Below, piece after piece: positions 9,712-17,300 of a DNA stretch of 64,000 nucleotides (its first letter is position 1; each line of letters opens with the position of its first letter). Origin of the DNA: Novipirellula herctigrandis. GTDB lineage: Bacteria > Planctomycetota > Planctomycetia > Pirellulales > Pirellulaceae. The position numbers and the translations under genes were made by a program. The stretch spans positions 4,330,513 to 4,394,512 of the forward strand of contig SJPJ01000001.1 in NCBI GenBank assembly GCA_007859835.1. Direction: 5' to 3'. The notes below the pieces were generated by a model that saw only the letters and a program-made list of their open reading frames with translations, was not told the DNA's origin and searched no databases.

Positions 9712-9739
9712 GCGAATCAAACAAATCACGCTTTAACAA

Positions 9740-9745
9740 TAGCTA
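9740..9745. repeat. Target-site duplication, left copy (TAGCTA)
   Basis: The hexamer TAGCTA here is repeated at 11534-11539, exactly flanking the two inverted-repeat ends of the insertion sequence. The sequence is itself palindromic, so the duplication length could be read as 4-7 bp; 6 bp is the only reading that keeps both element ends symmetric. Confidence 0.8.
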
Positions 9746-9763
9746 GTGTCCGTCCAAAAATTG
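9746..9763 (+). repeat. Left terminal inverted repeat of the IS
   Basis: The 18-bp end GTGTCCGTCCAAAAATTG matches the reverse complement of 11516-11533 at 15 positions; the mismatches are at positions 3, 11 and 12. Confidence 0.85.
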
Positions 9764-9800
9764 AATGGCCGCATAAACTGCGATGTTTTTTGAGAAAAAG

Positions 9801-9883
9801 CTCCCCGAAGATCGAACCCGCAAGCAGGTTCGGGCGTTGGAATTGTTGACTAAAAGCAATTTCAAACGCAAATCTTCGAGGAG
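9801..9883 (+). promoter_or_regulatory. Long-range stem hiding the transposase ribosome site
   Basis: CTCCCCGAAGAT (9801-9812) can pair with ATCTTCGAGGAG (9872-9883) over 12 positions with one A-C mismatch. The right arm contains the GAGGAG Shine-Dalgarno sequence of the transposase. Inside the loop a second hairpin pairs CGAACC (9813-9818) with GGTTCG (9827-9832). Transcripts entering from outside the element would contain both arms and fold over the ribosome site, a known way for IS elements to limit transposase synthesis. The pairing is seen; the regulatory role is inferred. Confidence 0.55.
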
Positions 9884-9888
9884 TGAAC

Positions 9889-11355
9889 GTGGTCCGAAAG
9901 CACTATCAATCTCAGCATCGCTTCGATTGCAGCCCTGTCGCACAAGTACAACTCAACTTGGAATGCCGCGACGAAATCGTTCCGATCCTCGCGGGTCTGC
10001 AGTTCCTTTATACCAACAACAAGCTTCGTCACAAAGCTGTCAAGTTAGTCGCAGCCGATCTCAACGAAGACTCTCGTCGAGATATCGGCAGGCCCGGCAT
10101 GGATGACTGGCACGTCGTTGTTTTGGCGGCTGTTCGGTTGGGGTGCAACTTCGATTACGACAAACTCCAAGACCAAGTCGAGAACCATCGCTCGCTCAGA
10201 GGCATCATGGGAATTGGCGATTGGCAGGACGCCGACGAATTCACCTTCAGACGCATTCGCGACACGTTGTGCAAACTCAAGCCTGCAACGATCGAGAAGC
10301 TTAATCAAGTCATCGTCACCTCCGGACAGGAGATTGCACCTGAGGCTGCCGCTTCGGTTCGTGCCGATTCGTTCGTTGTCGAAACCAACATTCATCATCC
10401 GACCGAAAGTAGTTTGATCTTCGATGGGGTACGCAAGTTTGTTCCGCTCTGCGCTGACTTGGCTGGCATGCTTGAGATTGATGGCTGGCGTCAGTCCGAT
10501 CACTTGACGAGGAAGATCAAGAAGCTCAAACAGAACATGGGACGCATCGCCGCGAGCAAGAGTCAGGTCAAGAAAGACGCATTGCAATCGCTCTACATGG
10601 ATCTGCTTGTCCGAACCGAGCAGTTGCTCACGCGAGCCGACGAGTTGGTAAAAACGGCGAAATCGGAGTTGTTCTCGACGGCGATTGTCTCCAAAATCGC
10701 GGCAATCGAGCGATGGATCCAACTAACTCGGCAGGTCTGCGACACCGCTCGTCGTCGCGTGCTCCTTGGCGAAAGAGTTCCCAATAGCGAGAAGCTGTTC
10801 AGTCTTTTTGAAACTCACACGCAGTTGTACCGTCGCGGTAAAGCTGGGCAACCGAATCAGTATGGACGCTTGGTCTTGGTCTACGAAGACGCCGCAGGAT
10901 TCATCAGTCACTATCATTTGATGGACCGCACCAGCAAAGACCAAGATGTTGTCGTTGAGCAGACACGAATTGCTCAGCGAAAACATTCGGGTCAGATCGA
11001 AACGGCGTCGTTTGACCGAGGCTTTCACAGCGATGAAAATGAGACGGCATTGCAAGAGATCGTTGATGACGTTTGTGTTTTACCACGTGCTCCCGATCAG
11101 TACGCCGAACGATTGAAAAACGGAAGCGTGAAGTTTCATCAAACACGTCTACGTCACAGCGGTGTGGAATCAGCGATCGGTGCTTTACAGCGAGGCAACG
11201 GGCTGAAACGTTGTCGTGATCGTAGTGAGATCGGCTTTGAGCGCTACTTTGGTTTGGCGGTACTTGGTCGCAACCTACATACGCTTGGCAAGTTGTTACT
11301 TGCCAAGCATCATGCCATTAGCGCCTCGGCACAGAGTGATCGCCAAGCGGCGTAG
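9889..11355 (+). CDS. IS transposase, DDE type (ISNCY/IS1202-like)
   Basis: The protein has about 488 residues. An N-terminal helical DNA-binding region includes ADEFTFRRIRDTL. The catalytic fold has candidate D in VRADSFVVETNIHHPTESSL, D in ETASFDRGFHS and E in RHSGVESAIGALQRGNGL. A long helical, Lys-rich insertion (about residues 205-300) separates the first two acidic residues, as in ISNCY/IS1202-like enzymes. The GTG at 9889 is chosen because GAGGAG lies 5 nt upstream; the GTG at 9883 overlaps that site. The frame is uninterrupted, so the enzyme may be active. Confidence 0.88.
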   Translation: MVRKHYQSQHRFDCSPVAQVQLNLECRDEIVPILAGLQFLYTNNKLRHKAVKLVAADLNEDSRRDIGRPGMDDWHVVVLAAVRLGCNFDYDKLQDQVENHRSLRGIMGIGDWQDADEFTFRRIRDTLCKLKPATIEKLNQVIVTSGQEIAPEAAASVRADSFVVETNIHHPTESSLIFDGVRKFVPLCADLAGMLEIDGWRQSDHLTRKIKKLKQNMGRIAASKSQVKKDALQSLYMDLLVRTEQLLTRADELVKTAKSELFSTAIVSKIAAIERWIQLTRQVCDTARRRVLLGERVPNSEKLFSLFETHTQLYRRGKAGQPNQYGRLVLVYEDAAGFISHYHLMDRTSKDQDVVVEQTRIAQRKHSGQIETASFDRGFHSDENETALQEIVDDVCVLPRAPDQYAERLKNGSVKFHQTRLRHSGVESAIGALQRGNGLKRCRDRSEIGFERYFGLAVLGRNLHTLGKLLLAKHHAISASAQSDRQAA

Positions 11356-11515
11356 GCAAATACTCCTTTGGAATCGGAGCAACGGAAGGCTATCGGTCTG
11401 CGCGCCAGGCGAAAACGGCGTAGAAAACGAGCGTTGTTCGCCACTAAAACCGCCCCAGAGCTAAATCTTCGAAGTACTCAGCGGACGTGAAATCCGCTAA
11501 AATCAGCCACTCGAG

Positions 11516-11533
11516 CAATTTCCGGACGGATAC
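11516..11533 (-). repeat. Right terminal inverted repeat of the IS
   Basis: Reads GTATCCGTCCGGAAATTG on the minus strand and matches the left end at 15 of 18 positions. Confidence 0.85.
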
Positions 11534-11539
11534 TAGCTA
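11534..11539. repeat. Target-site duplication, right copy (TAGCTA)
   Basis: Direct copy of 9740-9745, immediately outside the right inverted repeat. Confidence 0.8.
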
Positions 11540-11710
11540 GGGAACAAATTGCGCGCAAGAAGGCAAGAAGCATCCGAAATTATTCGTCTTTCTCTCCAAG
11601 CCGTTCTTCGCCTAGACTGCCCCTTCGAGGGTGTCGGCCGAAGCGGGATGTTTCGCGCCGCCAGTCATCATTCGTTGTGAAACTACGAAAACGAGCGGGA
11701 GTGCCGCGGC

Positions 11711-13039
11711 ATGGAAGCCGGAATAATTGTGCGTCGCCAAATCGGCGCCTTGATAGCGTGCGTTTTGACAGCCCTAGTCGCCGTCCCTAGCCAGGGGGCC
11801 AATTTTCGAACTCGAAACTTCATCATCCAAGCGCCCAACGCTCAATTGGCTCGCCAAGTGGGTGAAGCGGCGGAGCGATATCGAAACGATTTGGCAGTCT
11901 ATTGGACCGGCCAGCCATTGCCATCATGGCCGACTCCCTGCCCTGTGCGTGTTGTCGCAGGCCCGCAATTGGCTGCTCAGGGGGTGACGACCTACAACCG
12001 CTCGCCGGTACGTGATTTTCAAATGGAAGTCGTCGGAACTCCCGAGCGAATTCTCGATAGCGTTCTGCCGCACGAAGTGACTCACACGATCTTGGCGACT
12101 CATTTCGGTCGGCCGCTGCCCCGTTGGGCGGACGAGGGGATTTGTACAACCGTCGAACATGATTCGGAGCGGCAAAAGCACGAGCATAAATTGCGTGAAT
12201 TCCTCCGCACGCGTCGCGGCATCCCCATGAATAAGCTCTTTTTGTTGACGGAGTATCCAAATGACGTGCTGCCAATGTATGCCCAAGGTTATTCCGTATG
12301 TCGTTTTCTAATCGATCAACAGGGCCCGCAAACCTTTATCGCTTTCTTGCACGACTATATGCAGCATCCATCTTGGACCGGGAATGTGCGAAAGCACTAC
12401 GGATACGAGTCGCTCGCCGAGCTCCAAGATTTTTGGCTATCGTGGGTGGCCGCCGGTAGTGGCCCATCGGCTCAATTTGCGAAAATCAATAGGGACAACC
12501 CGAACGGTGACATTGCGTTGGCGGCAGCCAATTCCACAGCAAACAACCAGCCGGTTGCCCTGGCAGATTTGCAGATCCCGGCGAACGATCCCCCCAGCAA
12601 TTCAGCCGCTTCCACTCGAACATCTGGGCCCGCTGGTAAAGCACTTGGCAACAGCATCGCTCCCGCAACGGCACTCGCGAGCATCCAGCCAGGCTCTCAA
12701 TCGGGTGGTTGGTACATGAGGCGAAAAATGGGAACCGCCGGGCTCGACCAACCATCGCAAGCGGCGACCGCTGTGAAACCCTCCAAGATGGCGTCGGACC
12801 GGTTGATGCCGCCGTCGGTTCGCAACACATTCTATTCCGCTGCGCAACCCCAGCCAGAGCAATCAATGTCGCGAAAAGCTGCGGTCGCACCCGCTGCCGA
12901 AGGCAGAAATGCCAACCATGACACAGCAGTTAGCCCTGCCATGGACCCGGCGATTAACGCAGCGACGAGCTCTATTCGGCTCGACCAATTACAGGGCCAG
13001 GCGGACCGATTGGGCCGAGAACGGTCGGTTTGGCGATAG
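11711..13039 (+). CDS. Secreted HEVTH zinc-protease-like protein (peptidase MA-like)
   Basis: The 442-residue protein has an N-terminal signal-like segment (IGALIACVLTALVAVPSQG). Residues 30-240 resemble the gluzincin peptidase MA-like fold: LPHEVTHTILATHFG near residue 120 gives the HExxH motif, and RWADEGICTTVEHD about 20 residues later supplies the Glu third ligand. After about residue 245 the chain becomes low complexity, rich in Ala, Ser, Pro and Gln, and looks disordered; it may be a cell-surface or periplasmic tether. The substrate is unknown. The gene lies just right of the IS, so the element separates it from the divergent sulfatase gene. Confidence 0.75.
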   Translation: MEAGIIVRRQIGALIACVLTALVAVPSQGANFRTRNFIIQAPNAQLARQVGEAAERYRNDLAVYWTGQPLPSWPTPCPVRVVAGPQLAAQGVTTYNRSPVRDFQMEVVGTPERILDSVLPHEVTHTILATHFGRPLPRWADEGICTTVEHDSERQKHEHKLREFLRTRRGIPMNKLFLLTEYPNDVLPMYAQGYSVCRFLIDQQGPQTFIAFLHDYMQHPSWTGNVRKHYGYESLAELQDFWLSWVAAGSGPSAQFAKINRDNPNGDIALAAANSTANNQPVALADLQIPANDPPSNSAASTRTSGPAGKALGNSIAPATALASIQPGSQSGGWYMRRKMGTAGLDQPSQAATAVKPSKMASDRLMPPSVRNTFYSAAQPQPEQSMSRKAAVAPAAEGRNANHDTAVSPAMDPAINAATSSIRLDQLQGQADRLGRERSVWR

Positions 13040-13209
13040 GAATGCGGGGCTGGCCCTTTTCAAGACTGTCCCCGGAATCGTTTGGAAACGGCTACCACCT
13101 CGTGCCAAAATATGCTATTTTCTTCCCCTCGCTCGGGCGATGGCCCCTTTGGGGATTATCGTGAATCCAAGTCCGAGCTGACATCCCCTCTATCTATCAC
13201 AATTGATTC

Positions 13210-13308
13210 ATGGCTAAACCACAACATAAATTGAAAAAAGCGAACCACGGACAGCGCCCTGCGAGTGCGAAAGCCCGAAAAGCAAAGCGTAAAAAGATCA
13301 AGACCTAA
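13210..13308 (+). CDS. Very small basic protein, 32 residues
   Basis: This ATG-to-TAA frame begins MAKPQHKLKK and ends KRKKIKT. Thirteen of 32 residues are Lys or Arg, with two His and no acidic residue. This composition is typical of small ribosome- or nucleic-acid-binding proteins such as bTHX-like peptides, but I recognise no defined family. It lies 18 bp before the FabZ-like GTG on the same strand, so cotranslation is possible. No clear Shine-Dalgarno precedes it. The strongly biased composition and tight spacing argue for a real gene; conservation in other planctomycetes would settle it. Confidence 0.55.
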   Translation: MAKPQHKLKKANHGQRPASAKARKAKRKKIKT

Positions 13309-13326
13309 TTTTTGTAGCTGAAAACA

Positions 13327-13845
13327 GTGGCGAAAAGCGAATTTATCTTCGATTTAGACATTCTGGACTTTGATAATCCGATTGCGGATACCGAAGCAAT
13401 TCAGAAGCTAATTCCCCAGCGTTATGAAATGGCCCAAGTGACCGCGATTCTCAGCGAGGATGTCGGTCGTTTGGCATGCGCGGGCTATAAAGACATCACC
13501 GAGGACGATTTTTGGGTTCGAGGCCATATGCCTGGAATGCCAATCATGCCGGGTGTGATTCAACTCGAAGCGGTCGCCCAATTGGCTAGCTATTTTGCCC
13601 AACGCCACGATTTGCTTGGGACCGAGATGGTCGGTTTTGGCGGACTCGATGAAGTTCGCTTTCGTGGCATCGTGAAACCTGGCGATACCTTGATTCTGAT
13701 GATCGAGCTTAAGAAGCTTCGCCGTGGCCGGATGATTGTGGCCAATTTCCAAGGCGCTGTCGATGGAAAATTGGTGGTCGACGGCGTCCTGCGAGGTATC
13801 CCGATTCCAATCGAAGCGGTCAAAGAACATCTCGCGAAGAAATAG
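13327..13845 (+). CDS. FabZ-type beta-hydroxyacyl-ACP dehydratase
   Basis: The 172-residue hotdog-fold protein has the FabZ/FabA-type active-site stretch GHMPGMPIMPGVIQLEAVAQ near residue 66, with catalytic His and Glu. LIPQRYEMAQV in the N-terminal part is like the FabZ LLPHRYPFL motif, but with Q for the usual His and M for Pro-Phe. FabZ dehydrates 3-hydroxyacyl-ACP in type II fatty acid synthesis. Because the start region is divergent, a specialised dehydratase for another lipid or polyketide path is possible. The GTG at 13327 follows the small basic gene. Confidence 0.82.
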   Translation: MAKSEFIFDLDILDFDNPIADTEAIQKLIPQRYEMAQVTAILSEDVGRLACAGYKDITEDDFWVRGHMPGMPIMPGVIQLEAVAQLASYFAQRHDLLGTEMVGFGGLDEVRFRGIVKPGDTLILMIELKKLRRGRMIVANFQGAVDGKLVVDGVLRGIPIPIEAVKEHLAKK

Positions 13846-13894
13846 TTTCTCTTTGGCGGTTGCCCCCCCTCGGAGTCGCAGCGAGCTCCCTTAT

Positions 13895-13958
13895 CCGAAC
13901 GCGCGGATTCCCGAACGCGCGGATTCCCGAACGCGCGGATTCCCGAACGCACGGAGTC
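13895..13958 (+). repeat. Tandem repeat, 16-bp unit, four copies
   Basis: Three exact copies of CCGAACGCGCGGATTC (13895-13942) are followed by a fourth with two changes (13943-13958). The 16-bp period is not a multiple of three, and it lies 50 bp after the FabZ stop, so it is noncoding. A related 16-bp repeat occurs at 45615-45662 in the opposite orientation. Confidence 0.9.
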
Positions 13959-14234
13959 AGCGGATGCGGGTGTTCCAATCGAAGGCGACTTCCCGCTCGA
14001 TCCGATGGACAGCGCAATCGATCTCGAAATCTCGGCTCACTTCGACTTGTCGGTTTCTCTGTTCTAATCCTGGCTAAAATCTGCCGACCGCAACTCGTGG
14101 GAGCCCCCCTCCACAGAGTCTGAACTGGCGATATTTCTATTCACAAAAGTTGCCGCTTGGGCCGCTTCGACACCCCCTTCACGTGGTAGCCGAGAGGTAA
14201 AGATTGCGTTACTCGGGAACTGCGTCTAACATGC

Positions 14235-14325
14235 AACCATCGTGCTGGTTGTAGTGTTGTCCTGGGGCCCCTTGGGGCAACTCAGGTGGCCCTGAGATGG
14301 CTGCCCCGTTCAACACGACTTTTTT
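14235..14325 (+). promoter_or_regulatory. Structured leader with T-tract before the giant surface-protein gene
   Basis: Nested complementary segments are visible: AACCA/TGGTT (14235-14239 and 14246-14250), GTGTTG (14254-14259) with CAACAC (14311-14316), GGGGCA (14274-14279) with TGCCCC (14302-14307), and CTCAGG (14281-14286) with CCTGAG (14291-14296). The outer stem is followed by six T at 14320-14325, as in an intrinsic terminator or attenuator. The first possible start of the downstream frame (GTG 14286) lies inside the structure, which argues for a later start. The role is inferred; it may be an attenuator or simply a terminator. Confidence 0.5.
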
Positions 14326-17300
14326 ACGTGGTGTATCAATATTTCCTTTCGGCCTTTGCGGACTTAATTTTGAAACGTCTCTTGTTCGGCGATTCTCGCC
14401 ACGTCTCCTCTTGTCGTCGCAAGTCTCGCTACTCACGTCGTCATCGGCGGTTACTTGCTGAACAGCTCGAAGCCCGTGTTGTGCTGGCGGCAAATCCGAT
14501 CATCAGTGAATTCGTTGCGTCCAACTCAGGCGGCCTCAGAGATGTAAATGGCGAGTCAAGCGATTGGCTTGAAATCTATAATCCTTCATCTTCGCCTGTT
14601 GACCTCAACGGCTGGACGTTGACTGATGACGCTGGCGAACTCGACAAATGGACGTTCCCTTCCGTAACGATTGAGCCGAATGATTACTTAGTCGTATTTG
14701 CTTCCGGTATCGACCGCTCGATTGCGGGCGAAGAACTGAGTACTGGCTTCAAGCTTTCAAGTGATGGAGAGTACCTTGCACTTGTAAAGCCTGGTGGAGA
14801 AATCGCTAGCCAGTTCGATCCCTCGTTCCCTGAGCAAGCGACGAATGTGTCCTACGGAATCGAGTTCGACGTACAGAATTTCGTTGAACAAGGTTCTGCT
14901 GCGACGGTATTGGTGCCCTCCAGTGCAAACGATGGAAGCGGGTGGATGTCGAATGGATTTGACGATAGCGGTTGGACAAGCGGTACCGTTGGTGTCGGCT
15001 ATGGTGTTGACCAACCGGGGTTCAACGTTCGTTATGTGAAAGCGAAAACGGCGACGGGATTTGATGGCCACATCAATAATCTTACAGAGGCGAATTTGGT
15101 GCTTGGCGACGAAGCCTTTCAGTCCTTCGTTACCGAGGATCGCTATGATGTGATTAATTTCCATGGCACGGATCGCAACGGCAATTTCGGCTCTGACTCT
15201 CCTTTTCCTACCCAATCGGCTGGAGACGATATTAACGAGTTTGTGATCGAGGCCACTGCGTCGATTGCGATCCCAGCGGATGGCGATTGGTCGTTCGGCG
15301 TTAACAGCGACGATGGTTTTCGTTTGACGTTAACACGCGGCGCGGATGTTTTCTCGTCCCAATACACCGGTTCGCGTGGTGCTGCGGATACGCTTGCAAC
15401 CTTTAACTTGCAAGCCGGAATCTATGAGTTGAACTTGGTTACGTTCGAAGGTGTCGGAGGGTCGAGCGCCGAATTATTCGCCGCAGCAGGGAATCATACT
15501 TCTTTTAATAGTTCGTTTTCTCTCGTCGGCGATACGGCGTCTGGTGGGTTGGGGGCATTCTTACCCTACGTCGTTGGTGAAAGCGACGTAGTCAACACCG
15601 ACATTTCAAGTGAAATGAATGGCGTAAATTCGTCGGCCTACGTACGTGTTCCCTTCACGTACGACGTCGCAATGCCAGTCGAGTCGCTCGTTTTGAAGAT
15701 GCGTTATGATGACGGCTTTGTGGCCTATTTGAACGGAGTCGAAGTCGCCCGCCAAAACGCTCCTGCGGTATTAGGTTTTGATACCGCCGCAACCAATTCT
15801 CGACCGATTCCGTCAGTCCGAACCGCAGATGAAATTGTACTTGATGCAGCTGCCATTGGATTGTTAGTCGATGGAACAAATGTGCTCGCGATCCACGGAC
15901 TGAATGATTTCGCCAGTGACGCCAGTTTCCTGGTCCTCCCGGAACTCACTGGATCGAAGCTACTTGAAAGTCAACCGAGTTACTTTGCGACGCCAACGCC
16001 GGGGGCCGCGAATACGGATGCGGTGTTGGGCGTACTTGATCGAGTCACAATGGATGTCCCCGCCGGTTTTTATACCCAAGCTCAAACGGTGACGATCTCG
16101 CTTCCCACTGCTTCGCCCGCGGCGACGATCCGCTATACGACCGACGGCAGCGAACCAACGGTGACCAACGGCACCGTCTACACAGGTCCGATCAACGTTT
16201 CGTCGACCACCAATTTACGGGCCAATGCCTATGCAACGGACTACGTTTCATTGCCAAGCGTCACGCGAACCTATTTGTTTCTTGATGATGTTTTGACCCA
16301 ATCCAATGATGGCTTGCCCCCAGCAGGATGGCCGAGTACTTGGAATACAAACGATGTCGATTATGGAATGGATCCCGACGTCATTACTGCCGAAGGAGCT
16401 CAGGCGGTAAAAGATGCACTGCTTGCATTACCAACGTGGTCGATTTCAACCGATTTGGACAATTTGTTTGATGCTGAGATCGGAATCTATTCCAACGCAC
16501 TTCAAGATGGGCGTGATTGGGAACGACCCGCAGCCGTCGAGCTAATTAATCCTGACGGCACCGCGGGATTTCAAGTCAACGCGGGACTACGGATTCGTGG
16601 CGGCTATAGCCGTCGCGACTTCAACCCAAAGCACGCACTAAAATTGTTCTTTCGCGGGTCCTATGGCGATTCAACGTTGAACTATCCCGTTCACGGTACC
16701 GACGCTGCCACCGAGTTTGAAAAAATCGATTTACGAACGGCCCAGAACTATTCTTGGAGCTCCGGGGGGAACGCAAGCAATAACTTCATTGCCGAGGTGT
16801 TGGCGCGCTACAACCAACGCGATTTAGGGCAACCATACACTCGCAGTAGTTGGATGCATCTCTATCTGAACGGTCAATATTGGGGGCTATACCAAACCCA
16901 AGAACGAGCGGATGCGAATTACGCGGTTTCGTATTTTGGCGGTAATGTTGCCGACTACGACGTGATCAAGCCCGAACGAGGCGATTACCGAAACATTGCA
17001 ACCGACGGTAACTTCGACGCCTACGAAGCTTTGTGGGAACAATCCAACGCTCGTGCTGCGGATGGAGTGACGCCTGCTTTCGTTGACAATGCGGCTTACT
17101 TAAAAGCGCAAGGCAAGAACCTTGATGGAACGGACAATCCGGCGTACGACGTTTTGTTGGATACCGATAATGTCATTGCCTACATGATTGAAACGCTTCG
17201 TGGCGGCAATCTCGATGCCCCGATTTCCAATTTTCTCGGCAACGACCAACCCAATAACTATTTTGCAATCCGTGATCGCACCGGACGCGAAGGATTTAGG

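Larger units (their letters stand above)
9746..11533 (+). mobile_element. Complete insertion sequence, ISNCY/IS1202-like, 1,788 bp
   Basis: The element is bounded by 18-bp imperfect inverted repeats (9746-9763, GTGTCCGTCCAAAAATTG, and 11516-11533 read in reverse; 15 of 18 match) and a 6-bp direct duplication. It carries one full-length transposase frame and about 180 bp of noncoding sequence at the right end. It sits between the promoter side of the sulfatase pseudogene and the divergent metalloprotease-like gene. The intact ends, duplication and open frame suggest a recent insertion. The family name is inferred from the transposase and needs comparison with ISfinder. Confidence 0.9.

Noticed and set aside
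9629-9739. Sulfatase start at TTG 9739
   Set aside because: This would place the predicted promoter and ribosome site inside the coding region and a hydrophilic tail before the signal peptide.
13895-13958. CRISPR array
   Set aside because: Units are 16 bp and directly adjacent without spacers, and no cas gene is present. The same reasoning applies to 27633-27794, 33532-33605 and 45615-45662.
14264-14330. TPP riboswitch
   Set aside because: CTGAGATGG and a nearby AAC recall the THI box, but the conserved second half (CUGGAUAAU-type and the 3' closing stem) is absent, and the downstream gene has no link to thiamine.
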